Shown: positions 24,331 to 35,316, counted from the stretch's first letter. The stretch is 64,000 nt of DNA from Eurosta solidaginis (GCF_040869045.1 NC_090322.1:270346662-270410661); one strand, 5' to 3'. A program made the numbers and translations. The notes: generated by a model not told the origin, from the letters alone.

Positions 24331-25617
24331 TGGGAGCTGATATTCCACTTAGCTGTCTATTTATTGGTTATTTCAAGAACCAATTAAAAATTGTTTTATA
24401 TTTTAGGGAAGTTACTTTTTTAGATTTTAGAAAGCATTAGCAAAAAATATCTCCGATTTTTTTTTATTTCAATTCTATTTTGAATTTTTCTTTGAGTGCG
24501 CTGTTTTGAAACATTTTGTTGCTTTGACGATTTGTGGCAAAAACTGCCAACAATTGTTGCAATAAATTTTGCTTTTGTTGTTGTCATTGTTGCTTTTACT
24601 GCTGTTGTTGACATTGATTACAAGTGATGGCATTTTATGGTGTTTCCATTTGTTGACGTCGGGCAAAACTCATATTTTGTGCTTTCCAGCGTTTTTACTT
24701 AATTTTTTGTACTTCCTTTTCCTTGCCTTTCATGCTTTATTCAGTTTGTTATTTACTGTTCTTATTTCCACTTTCACATTTTACTTGAGGCACTTAAATT
24801 GAATTTAATGTTACATTTATCATAATTTTGTGACAACTTTTCTCGTGACGACAGCCTGAATAGCGTCTACATGTTGAGCCAAATGAACCCGTTATGTGTG
24901 GGTGTGGTAATTTATTTATATTTTATTACGAAAGCGCTGAGTGAGTAATATGCGCGATTTTCATGTCACGTAACACGACGACAGCAGAAGTTTTTTGTTT
25001 TCTAGAAAATATTAATTTTCATATTTTTCCTGCCCTAGAACTTTGTGGTGTGGGTGGCATTCTCGATAGTTTCTTGGTTGCTCCCAAGCAAATACGAAAT
25101 TGATCGAGTTGCGACTGTATCGCCAAGAAGATGTACGCCCACTGTGTATGCATGGACATGAATGTGTACGAGTATGTATTCGGAGTTAATGTGCGCTGGA
25201 TTACAAATTTTTGGCGCTTTTCTTTAGTTGCGCGACATCATTAATTTGATATAAAATGTGAAAATTTTATTTGAGATTATGCTGAAGGATCAACTTGATT
25301 CAATATAAATGATGCGACAACAATGGCAACAGCTGCTTGCGAATTTCAGAAGAGAAAGGATAAGCGGTTCGGAAAGTAAAAAGTAGTGAGAACATATGTC
25401 AAAATATTCTTTGCTATAACCATGACCAGTTGCAAAATTATAAAATTAAAACTGTATAGGATTTTGCACCAGGTGTCGTTTCCCAAAAATTTGTGCAAAA
25501 TAGACTAATGTTTTAGTAAAAAATTTTTTATGTTACCCCTGGTTATTTAGTTTTATATTCGGACTTTTCGTTAAACTTTTTTTAAAATTTCAAATAGGTG
25601 GCAGCACCAAAAGATGT

Positions 25618-26031
25618 TGTTGCTCTTGTTGAAGCGATAAGGTTGCTCCCCGAAGGCTTTGGGGAGTGTTATCGATGTGATGGTCCTTTGTCGGATACAG
25701 ATCCGGTACGCTTCGGTACCACAGCACCATTAAGGTGCTAGCTAGCCCGACCATCTCGGGAACGATTTATGTGACCACCTTCAGACCATTCCCTCCCTCC
25801 CCACCCCCAAGTTACATGAGGAGCTTGGGGTCGGCAGAGGCTCGTCTGTTAGTGAAACAGGATTCGCGGCGGATAGGTGCGGTTGACAATTGGGTTTGGA
25901 GAAGCTATATATTGCGCTGGCAACCAGAAGGGTTGCGCTTCACATCCCTTTGAATCTGGTATTTTAGTCGCCTCTTACGACAGCCACACACCTACAGCGG
26001 GTATATTCTGATCCCCTAACCCGCTGGGGAC
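25618..26031 (-). mobile_element. LINE-derived short retroposon (SINE-like) with 13-bp target duplication
   Basis: This 414-bp insertion is flanked by perfect direct repeats CACCAAAAGATGT (25605-25617 and 26032-26044). On the minus strand it begins GGTCCCCAGCGGGTTAGGGG, continues with CAGAATATACCCGC and CTGTCGTAAGAGGCGACTAA, and ends with CTTCGGGGAGCAACC, TTATCGCTTCAAC and an AACAAGAGCAACA tail. The head resembles a 5' region I associate with insect non-LTR elements, and the CAA-type tail is typical of some LINE 3' ends. I infer a non-autonomous element made of LINE 5' and 3' ends. The + frame across it is not a gene. Confidence 0.75.
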
Positions 26032-26156
26032 CACCAAAAGATGTCCTAAGTAGCATTATTTATTTTTTTTAATTTAATTGTATTTAATTCCAAAATATTT
26101 CAACAGAAATGTTTAAGTAAAAGAACTTTTGATCTAGCGCATAACTTTAACACTTC

Positions 26157-26234
26157 CGAGGGGCGGTCCGATTAAAAAAAACTTTTGATATTACTTTGCC
26201 CGGGAGTTGAACCCAAGATCCTCGATGGCCACCA
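26157..26234 (-). mobile_element. tRNA-derived SINE, copy 2 (head fragment)
   Basis: Only the tRNA-like head and linker survive. On the minus strand, GGTGGCCATCGAGGATC, a B-box-like GGGTTCAACTCC, CGGGCAAAGTAATATC and an A-rich linker run to the GGACCGCCCC block. It lies in the nAChR intron, in the same orientation as the gene. Confidence 0.6.
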
Positions 26235-26244
26235 TTTATTATAA

Positions 26245-28427
26245 ACAATTCAAATATGTGGCAACCTTGTAAAGACATAATTAGTGGTAAAATTTAGATG
26301 CGATGCATTATCTTTATACCATCTTTGATCCACATCCGTTTCAGCGGAACTTTGTAAATAAATTCTCAGAAGAAAGACCAAGAGAGAAAGTTTTACAACA
26401 TTAGAGGGCCATTGAAAAATCTCTTGTCAGCAAAAGCTACATCATAGCAGCGTGCCGTCGCATCACCTATGAATCGTGGAAGCTAACCGAACTCTGCAAA
26501 CCTACAAAGCACAAGTAACAAGGGTAGTTGTTGTTCTTGTCGTTGCCACAAAATTACTCTCGCTGACGACTTAGGGATACTGAGAACAGGTTAAATCTTT
26601 TCACCGATTAGTGAACTCATGGAAAAACTACTTTGCGGTGACGGAAAGTTATTCTCGTTGCTAAGATAAGCGATACAATAATTGCAGCCATATCAGTGTA
26701 CGGTACTGTAGTCTTATTACTTTTACTTAGTTCCTCCCGTAGCGCTCTTTGTTCATATAGGTTTTGGGCTCAAATAAGGCTGAAAGAATATAAGCGATAC
26801 TCTATGACATTGCAAGAGAATGATTCACAGGTATCAAAATCGATGTAATGTCTAAGATGGAGTTTATAACGGCAGTTGTAGAACTCCTGGTACATAAGGG
26901 AACAAGCGCTGTACTAGAAGCATCTGCGACCAGTCTTACCTTTTGCAGTATTTTCTAGTCTATGCCAAAGAGGGATCGTTATATGTCAAAGTGAACAACG
27001 TAGCGATCTTTGATGGCACCCAGACCTTAAGGGAATTAGAATCCAACTTGATAAAATCGGATACAGTACGAAAGAATCTCAAGGTCTCTATGGCTATATT
27101 TGAAAAGAAACAAGGCCCTCCTTCAAATTAAACAAATCTGCAGGGAGATTACTTACGGTCGTCTTAACAGCTCACAACCGATTTTCCAGCGATAACGTAT
27201 TCTAGGAAAATGAGTCAATACACAACTTTTACGATGCCCGAGATCACAGACAAACGAGCTCCGATTTATGGGCGCAGGTTATTGATAGCTAACTAGAACA
27301 AACCTGGTTAAATAAATGTGCTCCACCAGGCACTCACCAATATCGTTCATAAGAAAAAATGTTAGAGTGCAAGTGGGGAAACATCGGAAGTGTGGAACGG
27401 CTTAAACAATCCGATCTTTAAACTGAACTAATAAACATTGAATAACATTGTTAAAAAATAAATGCATATTTTGCTCAGACGAAACTGCGAAGCTCCGAAG
27501 AGTTCAAAATAGTTCTTGATACTATCAACTCCGAAACGTCTTGTTATCTGGCTTCATTAAGCGATCAGGGGTGCAAAGAACTGAGAGTGATCATTGACCG
27601 GTCACTTGCCATGCAACTTCAATCACCAAAAGGTTATGGGGAGAGCTGCCAGTGTGCTCTTTTCCGGATACGAGTACAGTATGCTTGGCCCCAAAAAAGT
27701 TTTTTTACAGATGAGCTCGAGCAGGGAAAATAGGATAATACTTTTTAAGAAGTTGTGGGCAGCCATACGTGTAAGCCTGATCAATGAAGTTATTTCCGAC
27801 ATGGGTCCTGGAATGACACGCTCCCCTCGAACTGGCTGATCGAGCACCGGAATAATAACACTGCTTTTAAATCTTCAGATTCGTTCTGCCAAAGTATAGA
27901 CAAGCAATTCTCTGTCAACATTTTTGTGCTTTTAAAATCCTTTTTGTGTGTGCCAGGAAATTTATTTGGGCAACAACTCAAGCGAAAGCTGTGGACTCTG
28001 TTATGAGCCTATGAGGTTTTTTAAACCAATACAACAGCAAGGCTTAAAAAAAAAGATGTTTAAGGAATAAATTATGTTATGAGAATTCAGTTGGGCAATG
28101 ATATTACTAAAATAATGGAATGAAGTAACCTAAGAGTGGAGGAGGAAGGGGGAGGTGGTTGAAAAATGGGTTTTGTTAATAGAACTTAATGTCTACTCTT
28201 TACGCAATTTGTGCCTGAACGCTACCATATATTGTGCCTGAGATATTGAAAATAGTTATTGAAATCGTTAAAGGGACGCATGCATAATTGAGGAATTGAT
28301 TGTACTATTTTTGACCGACATCACTTCGGGTTGGGTGGAATTAATTTAAACAGGGTGTGCAATTTTTCCTTTTATTTTACTTTCGTTATTAACAAAAATC
28401 AAAAATACCAATTCGCAGTTAATCCAA
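26245..28427. other. intronic stretch with decayed, unrecognised coding-like DNA
   Basis: Base composition is closer to coding than the surroundings, and several frames of 60-80 codons occur (for example near 26943-27131 and 27594-27847), but none shows a domain, conserved motif or neighbouring continuation. An old dead retroelement body is possible. Confidence 0.3.
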
Positions 28428-28483
28428 TTATTTATTATTTAGTAGCACATTATGTGCGAATTCATTCGATGTACGAAACTTAC

Positions 28484-28678
28484 CTAGCGAGAGCTTCTCA
28501 CCAGAATCTGGGGGCAGTGTAAACCCTAGCAGTGCCATTGAGGCTATCAGTACGCACGGCACAATTAAGTTAAAAAAATAGTACAAAGTTTTTCGTCGTA
28601 TTAAAATGGCGAACGTTATGTCAATATAAGGTTCTGGGCAGCAATTATAGTAGATTTCATTTCGTTTACCGGGTACGC
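28484..28678 (-). CDS. nAChRalpha: nicotinic acetylcholine receptor alpha subunit, internal exon (loop C, TM1, start of TM2)
   Basis: This 195-bp exon has phase 1 at both ends. It encodes [16 protein letters not shown], then the pre-TM1 segment, TM1 ([20 protein letters not shown]) and the start of TM2 ([10 protein letters not shown]). The YYNCC vicinal cysteine pair is the loop C signature of an acetylcholine-binding alpha subunit. The acceptor is a TTTGCAG site behind a (CT)n tract, and the donor is CTAG/GTAAGT. The open frame runs on into both introns, so exon limits rest on splice consensus, phase agreement and family alignment. In the Drosophila alpha6 gene the equivalent exon has mutually exclusive alternatives. 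I looked for a second NCC-type exon in the 11-kb downstream intron and saw none, which favours an alpha5/alpha7-type gene, though not decisively. Confidence 0.95.
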
Positions 28679-28687
28679 CTGCAAATA

Positions 28688-28710
28688 GAGAGAGAGAGAG
28701 AGAGAGAAAG
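28688..28710 (-). repeat. (AG/CT)n microsatellite serving as the polypyrimidine tract of the TM1 exon
   Basis: On the minus strand this reads as a CT dinucleotide run ending about 8 bases before the TTTGCAG acceptor of the exon at 28484-28678. It is therefore the only obvious polypyrimidine tract for that splice site. Dinucleotide runs vary in length between individuals, so this site may be polymorphic. Confidence 0.75.
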
Positions 28711-29159
28711 AGTGTACGGGTGTACGTTCGACGACGATGACAATGCAAAGACAGAAACAGAGATATAAAAGTTTTTAGTTTTATTTCGTTTGTAATATTG
28801 TTTTTAAGGGGAAAAGAGAGAGTGAAAGAAAAAAAGAGAAAGTTTAATATTAAACATTTTTTTATAAGTAATTAATTAGGAAAATAACTATAAATTTGAT
28901 ATCAAGGTAAATGCTTATAAAGAGATGTGATTTTTTCGAAGGAGAGTTATAAACTAATGATTTGTTAGTTATTGTTTGGTCGGAAATTGTTAATAAGATA
29001 AAATAAATATAAGCATGTTAAATTAAAAAGTGTGAGTTTGGGAAGTTTGCTATTTAGACTTCGCGATTACAAATTAATTATTTAAAGTTTTGAGTGAATT
29101 ATTTATTTATTTTTTTTTGTTTGGAAAATATTTTTATTGTTTTCATGCAATTTGCTTAC

Positions 29160-29235
29160 CCAGCAAATCCCATTCTCCATTCGTTATAAAACTTGAAATG
29201 TCGCCACCAGCCTCGTCCTGAAGCTGCAGGTCCAG
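29160..29235 (-). CDS. nAChRalpha: nicotinic acetylcholine receptor alpha subunit, internal exon (end of ligand-binding domain)
   Basis: This is an internal exon of a pentameric ligand-gated cation channel subunit that acts in the neuronal plasma membrane. On the minus strand, an AG acceptor after a TTTTTCTTTTC tract precedes the exon and a GTAAGC donor follows it. The 76 bases read LDLQLQDEAGGDISSF then ITNGEWDLLG, the end of the extracellular ligand-binding domain just before loop C, as in insect alpha5/alpha6/alpha7-type subunits. It starts in phase 0 and ends in phase 1 with a single G, which joins the next exon (28484-28678) to make a glycine codon. The intervening intron is 481 bp. The exon that should precede it (the Cys-loop part, ending near FGSWTYDG in this family) was searched for by eye on the minus strand further right and not found. 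Confidence 0.9.
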
Positions 29236-30088
29236 CTGAAAAGAAAAATTAATGCTTTCAAAATGAGTCTTACAGAAACATACACATTCTAAAAATAAAA
29301 CATAAGAACACACCTAAGCAATAATAAATCAGTGCGCACAGACTAAGATTTACATTCATACTCATTTTATAGTTCGTTTTTTACTAATCTGTTTTTAAGT
29401 TCTATGTTTTTAGGCTATCAAATTAAGTTCCTTAATTAGAATTGAAACCCGAAAAAAAACACAATCATGTTGTTCTTTGGCTTCTTTTAAGTTTAGAATA
29501 TCGTAAAACATTTAGTAAATGAACTACTACAGGAATCCTGAATAAGAATAAGTTATGCAGTTCCTCCAAATTTTTTGAAAGATTTAACTTCCAGTACGCT
29601 AAACGCGGCTATTGAACACAGAGCTAAAGTAGATGGTTCCTCTAATTTCGCTTTCATCCGATATCTGGTAAGCCTTTTATTTCAGCCAGGGTCATATAAT
29701 TTTGATTCATATTAAAGTAGAGCTTTATTTGCTTATTAACTTTGGAGCCTGTTCTGATATATAAAAAAATTTATAGTTGCTTTATAACACGAAAATGAAA
29801 TAAAATTTTAACGTGGCGGTTGGGAACCTTTGAATAGCCATTGCACACATTTAAAGTTGTTTTTTTCTGAGAAGTATTTTTGATTTTCGAACTTCAACAC
29901 TGAAAGGTAAACACACACCTATTGAAATACATATGTATGCAATAGCTTGACAGTATAAGGATTTGAAAATGATGAGCAGTTACGACGTATGAAAGCCAAC
30001 ATCGCTTAGGCTTTAGAAACTATATAGCAGCAATCGCCAGAAACGTCTTATGGACACCTACTTGAAACAAAATTGATATCCAAAAATT

Positions 30089-30506
30089 AAATAAAAAGAT
30101 GATACACAAATTTTAAGGACTACCTTTATGTAAATGGGCCAAAAAATAGAAGGCAATTTTTCCTTTAATACAGACATAGTCTTGTTGAATTTTGACTAAA
30201 AAACTTTAACAATAGATGTTGTAAAAGAATTTTGGGATTTAAAATTAAAAAGGTAGAGTGCGTGTTTAAATTTTAAATAATCAATTAATTAATCCCAAGT
30301 ACATGGTTTGCCTTAAATTGAAAGATTGCGCTCCACCTTTATAGTTTTAAATCCCAAAATTCAAAATTGTTATAACAGCTATTGTTAAAGTTTTTTAGTC
30401 AAAATTCAACAAGACTATGTCTGTATTAAAGGAAAAATTGCCTTCTATTTTTTGGCCCATATATATAAAGGTAGTCCTTAAAATTTTTTATCATCTTTTT
30501 ATTTTC
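30089..30506. repeat. foldback segment, second copy
   Basis: The arms are about 30089-30260 and 30328-30506, with the same loop as 22501-22566 in the same + orientation (TTAATCCCAAGTACATGGTT). The right arm carries a small insertion near 30360. Confidence 0.85.
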
Positions 30507-31096
30507 AATTTTTTCGCAACAAAACACAGAATTCCACCTCGCATCATAACAAGAGAATTCCACCTTGTTTGTCAGCTACTTAATTTGCACAGCTGAAAAT
30601 CGTAGTGCAATTCGCATACGTCTGAAAGTCTAAAAGAATCGTGGTGAAAGTCGCGTACGCCTAAAAGTGTATTGAGTAATGGCGTGTATTGAGTTGGGCC
30701 TTCAACGAGGAAGAATTCTACAACGCCTGCAACACTCAGGAGGTTAGCCATGAAGGTAGGGCATTCTGTTTTCCACGAATTGTAGTGCCATAGACTTGAA
30801 AACTATGTGCTAAGTTTCAAGTCTCTGGATAACCGAGAAGTTAGTTAAAAGTCGATAGCAAAATTTCCATTTTAAAATTAATTTTCTGTATATCTCGATT
30901 CGTGCGCCACCTAGCGGATTTTTTCACTTGCATTGTATTGTCTCTCAGATCTGAACTATGTTCTAAGTTTCAAGTGTCTAGCTCAACGGGAAGTTACTGA
31001 AAAGACTTTTCCGTGGGTCAAAAATTCGTATGGAAATGAGGTGACAAACATGAAAGCGACTTAATGTAAAGGTAAAAAAAATAAAAATAAAAAAAA
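30089..31096 (-). mobile_element. composite satellite-bearing foldback element, contracted copy
   Basis: Relative to 19984-22739 the unique module is inverted: foldback (30089-30506), GAATTCCACC and ACACTCAGGAGG module (about 30520-30760), about one to one and a half array units (30770-30990), then the GTCAAAAATTCGTATGG end and an A-rich terminus. It lacks the 130-bp segment found near 22185-22318 in the other copy. It lies upstream of the nAChR exons in presumed intron. Confidence 0.72.
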
Positions 31097-32716
31097 ATGG
31101 CGACGGACTAAGTAAAATGTACACTGTAAAAACTTTAAACATATATTTTAATGTATAGAAATATTCAAAGTTTATTTTATTACTTCAAAATTAAAACAAT
31201 ACCGTCTCCGAATGTACGTCACAGGACCAACAGAGGGACGACATAATTTACGTTCTGCACATTTACGCGCTAATAAAAAATACGGTAAAGCAATTATTAT
31301 TTATTATATTCTATTAAATTTTTGTCCGTGCATATCTATTCATCATTTTGTTTTCTTAAAAAAATAACTACAACCAATCAGCGAGCAGAGATGGCGCGCA
31401 CTGATACGTACACATACCCAGTCGGACTTGGTACCTTTCAAAAATTAACGTATCGTATTCTTTTCTTGAATGGATTGCAAAATACTTATACATGCCTTCA
31501 ATTAAATAAATCAAACAAAGCTTTATTGTTTTCATACAGGTTAACGAAAATATTACTTCAAAAGTAATTTTACACGAAATTATAGCAGTTTTGTTCTAAT
31601 GTGCACAGCAGACTACCTTCGGTTGTAGGCGTGAGGATAGAATGCGTGCGCGCGGGGATGTGTGGTGCGCTTGTTTGAGCGTTTTACAAAAACAATTGCT
31701 TGAAAGCGCTTATGGGGTGACGACCGCTGCTATATACATAGCTGATGTGAGCGGTAAAAGTAAGTTTGGTTTCAAATTACATACCCAAATCTTTAACTTC
31801 AGTAAATTATTTTAATGGAACGTCTGAGACACTGTACGATGTAGGAACTAAACCAGAACCTTTATCATAAGTGGTAAAATGACACTTATAAATATTTAAG
31901 AATAAAAGATTACGGACACACTAATGATATAACTTTTTAAGCTCACTTTGTAAGATTATTTGACAAATCAGCGAAACGAACCGATAGTAATAAATTGGTT
32001 CTGTAAAACTAACCATAATTTGTATTCTTTAAAACTTGAGATTATCAAAGGAATTCGCGCATTTCTCATTCAATAATTTGATGGCCTAATGAATATTTAC
32101 ACAGTTTCTGCATTTTGGTCTGCACTTTAAAAAAACAAAAACTATACAAGGAGAAGAGAAGGTTGCTCAATGTACAAGGATCTGTTTTGTTTACGCAGAG
32201 TCAAGGATTTACATTTTTCATTTTACGCTCACTTCATTCGTTACAATTAAAGCTTTACTTCAAGTAGTGATTTAATTAGCGGCACTGTATTTAAGTTTTC
32301 TACGTTTACATTAGCATTTTCATATTTTGCATCCCAGTAAACATTCGGAGTCTTAAAAGTGTAGAAAATGTGCCGTAAATTAGAGCGTGTACGCATTTCC
32401 CTTCTTGCGATGGTCGTACGACAGGAGTCTTATTTCATACATTATGTAAGCCTAAATAGGAGTCCGATCAGACTCCTTTTACGTGCATAAATAACTCATA
32501 ATTTACTTCTTATACGACTCTTTTCGGAGTCATTTGTAAGCATGACATAAGGGATTAGGATTGCCTCCTTCAGGGCGGATTTTTGAAGTTCATCATTGAA
32601 AATGGGGCAGCATACTGGGAAGCCTTGATGGAAAGTATGATACTTCGAGCTTGAGTTTATCGAAGACATACGAAGATCGACACACCGACCGGGATATACA
32701 GCGGAGGCAATTTGTT
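31097..32716. other. non-coding stretch, no gene recognised
   Basis: Short frames only. About 31590-31720 is relatively GC-rich with GTGCGCG words but has no reading frame of note. Confidence 0.35.
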
Positions 32717-33009
32717 TGGCGGCCACCGTGGTGTGATGGTAGCGTGCTCCGCCTACCACACCGTATGCTCTGGGTTCACACCCCGTGCATAAAAACATCA
32801 AAATTTTAGAAATAAGGTTTTTCAATTAGAAGAAAATTTTTCTAAGCGGGGTCGCCCCTCGCCAGTGTTTGGCAAGCGCTCCGGGTGTATTTCTGTCATG
32901 AAAAGCTCTCATTGAAAACTCATCTGCCTCGCACATGCCGTTCGGAGTCGGCATAAAACATGTAGGTCCCGTCTGGCCATTTTGTAGGGAAAATCAATTT
33001 TTATTTTTT
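32717..33009 (+). mobile_element. tRNA-derived SINE, copy 3 (full length, 8-bp target duplication)
   Basis: This is the only SINE copy on the + strand. The head GGCGGCCACCGTGGTGTGAT contains an A-box-like GTGGTGTGATGGTAGCGTGC and a B-box-like GGGTTCACACCCC. The body has GCGGGGTCGCCCCTCG, GCTCTCATTGAAAACTCATC and TGCCGTTCGGAGTCGGCAT. The 3' end is T-rich rather than poly(A). AATTTGTT flanks it at 32709-32716 and 33010-33017. Such elements are transcribed by RNA polymerase III and mobilised by a LINE reverse transcriptase in trans (family knowledge). Confidence 0.85.
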
Positions 33010-33660
33010 AATTTGTTGTTGCATTCAAAAAGGTCCATAATACTTATGTACTTTGTCAACATGCAGATAATTACGGAATGACTAGGCGAAGCGTCCATGA
33101 AAAACAGAGTTCATACCAAATTAGAAAGGTAACAGAAACAACTTTATCATTATATAAAAATTGAATTAGAATGGAAATTTTTCCTAACGAAAATATGAAT
33201 ATATGTATGTTATGAAGTTGATTTGTTTGCTGAGCACTCTTAGCAAAAGGCTAAATTTTTTTATCCCAGCGGAGTTATAAAAAATCCCTATATGATCATA
33301 TTTCTGAGGCTACAATTTTTCTCATATTTCGGCCTCCTCTCATTATGAGCGCTCCGAGAATGTTTGAGGGGATCGTTTGCTATGAATTTCGTTGGCAACA
33401 AAATGAAGAGAAATGTTATTTTTTAATGTAATTGGATTTCATTTGATTGTATAAAACTCGGTTGGCCAAAAAGAATGTTGGTATGTAAATAACATTTCTA
33501 AAGAATATTTTATTATTTGCTTCGTACATTTGCTGCATCACGGCCAATGTCCAATGTCATTGCTTGACCAGAGTGCTTTCTCTTTCAAGTGAAGTTTTCT
33601 GTTTCTATTGGAGGTTTTATATTAATTTGGTTAGTTTTTGTGTAGCAAGAAGTTTTTATT

Positions 33661-33673
33661 TTAAATATTTATA
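33661..33673. repeat. left target-site duplication of the ribozyme array
   Basis: TTAAATATTTATA, identical to 35418-35430, directly abuts the first base of the inverted arm. Confidence 0.85.
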
Positions 33674-33718
33674 ATTGATATTAGAGAAAAATTGTAAGTT
33701 TACAAACGGCGATGGTTA

Positions 33719-33757
33719 CTAGGACATGTTTCTGAATTTCACTTCTTCATCAGCTAG
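33719..33757 (-). ncRNA. hammerhead-ribozyme-like motif, inverted copy
   Basis: Reverse complement of the motif at 34404-34442, lying in the inverted arm. It would be present only in a minus-strand transcript. Confidence 0.6.
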
Positions 33758-34403
33758 CTTTTCGGGAGCTGAGCGTTGAACTCGAGTCTCCAACATTCAT
33801 ATCAGTGCAAGCCTTTTTTAGCTGCTACGCCATATGAATGTTCCGTTGTTCGCTGTACAATTGGTCTCTAAGAGTTGCCTTTTTTGTTTATATTCCTTTT
33901 GATCACCATGTAGGCACATACACTCTGTATGTAGTTTATTCCTAATGGTGTGGATATAATTTTTAGGCGTGCTTTTGAAAGCTTAGTAACATTTGTTCGG
34001 ATTTTTACAGTATTTGTTTTTAATACTTCCGCTGTTACTATTATATCAATTACAAAACCATTGTATAAAGCAATATGAGCAAAGCTCGCTAATTAAATAC
34101 ATATGATCATATTGATATAATAGTAACAGCGGAAGTATTAAAAACAAATACTGTAAAAATCCGAACAAATGTTACTAAGCTTTCAAAAGCACGCCTAAAA
34201 ATTATATCCACACCATTAGGAATAAACTACATACAGAGTGTATGTGCCTACATGGTGATCAAAAGGAATATAAACAAAAAAGTCAACTCTTAGAGACCAA
34301 TTGTACAGCGAACAACGGAACATTCATATGGCGTAGCAGCTAAAAAAGGCTTGCACTGATATGAATGTTGGAGACTCGAGTTCAACGCTCAGCTCCCGAA
34401 AAG

Positions 34404-34442
34404 CTAGCTGATGAAGAAGTGAAATTCAGAAACATGTCCTAG
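34404..34442 (+). ncRNA. hammerhead-ribozyme-like motif, unit 1
   Basis: Stem I is formed by CTAG (34404-34407) and CTAG (34439-34442). The core CTGATGA is at 34408-34414. Helix II is weak: GAA (34416-34418) with TTC (34425-34427) around a 6-nt loop, closed by an A/A mismatch. GAA (34429-34431) is followed by a two-base-pair helix III, AC/GT with an AT loop. Predicted cleavage is after C34438. A very short helix III is characteristic of type I hammerheads in Penelope-like elements and animal retrozymes, which may act as dimers. The weak helix II leaves activity uncertain. Confidence 0.65.
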
Positions 34443-34840
34443 TAACCATCGCCGTTTGTAAACTTACAATTTTTCTCTAATATCAATTACAAAACCATTG
34501 TATAAAGCAATATGAGCAAAGCTCGCTAATTAAATACATATGATCATATTGATATAATAGTAACAGCGGAAGTATTAAAAACAAATACTGTAAAAATCCG
34601 AACAAATGTTACTAAGCTTTCAAAAGCACGCCTAAAAATTATATCCACACCATTAGGAATAAACTACATACAGAGTGTATGTGCCTACATGGTGATCAAA
34701 AGGAATATAAACAAAAAAGTCAACTCTTAGAGACCAATTGTACAGCGAACAACGGAACATTCATATGGCGTAGCAGCTAAAAAAGGCTTGCACTGATATG
34801 AATGTTGGATACTCGAGTTCAACGCTCAGCTCCCGAAAAG

Positions 34841-34879
34841 CTAGCTGATGAAGAAGTGAAATTCAGAAACATGTCCTAG
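34841..34879 (+). ncRNA. hammerhead-ribozyme-like motif, unit 2
   Basis: Identical in core to the motif 437 bp upstream. Cleavage at this and the preceding site would release a 437-nt monomer. Confidence 0.65.
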
Positions 34880-35277
34880 TAACCATCGCCGTTTGTAAAC
34901 TTACAATTTTTCTCTAATATCAATTACAAAACCATTGTATAAAGCAATATGAGCAAAGCTCGCTAATTAAATACATATGATCATATTGATATAATAGTAA
35001 CAGCGGAAGTATTAAAAACAAATACTGTAAAAATCCGAACAAATGTTACTAAGCTTTCAAAAGCACGCCTAAAAATTATATCCACACCATTAGGAATAAA
35101 CTACATACAGAGTGTATGTGCCTACATGGTGATCAAAAGGAATATAAACAAAAAAGGCAACTCTTAGAGACCAATTGTACAGCGAACAACGGAACATTCA
35201 TATGGCGTAGCAGCTAAAAAAGGCTTGCACTGATATGAATGTTGGAGACTCGAGTTCAACGCTCAGCTCCCGAAAAG

Positions 35278-35316
35278 CTAGCTGATGAAGAAGTGAAATT
35301 CAGAAACATGTCCTAG
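35278..35316 (+). ncRNA. hammerhead-ribozyme-like motif, unit 3
   Basis: Third direct copy at the same 437-bp spacing with the same core and helix I pairing. Confidence 0.65.

Larger units (their letters stand above)
17345..28483 (-). other. 11.1-kb nAChR intron splitting the TM2 coding sequence
   Basis: This intron is bounded by the GTAAGT donor beside 28484 and the TTACAG acceptor beside 17344. It interrupts the TM2 helix codons between LSL and VTILL at a phase 1 glycine. Most recognisable content is transposon-derived: SINE copies near 18.2 and 26.2 kb, a satellite-bearing composite foldback (19984-22739), an AAATA-rich low-complexity stretch (23.5-23.9 kb) and a LINE-derived retroposon (25618-26031). 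No alternative exon was recognised in it. Confidence 0.85.

Noticed and set aside
25735..25953. 72-codon + frame
   Set aside because: Falls wholly inside the 414-bp retroposon, antisense to it.
17345..28483. Alternative TM1-TM2 exons of an alpha6-type gene
   Set aside because: I looked on the minus strand for a second NCC-containing exon with TM1 and found none; only one such exon exists in the window.
32496..32825. 109-codon minus-strand frame
   Set aside because: Its first half is the antisense of the SINE head at 32717-33009.
33455..33480. GGTTGGCCAAAAAGAATG resembling a mariner terminal repeat
   Set aside because: A single short match without a partner repeat or transposase nearby.
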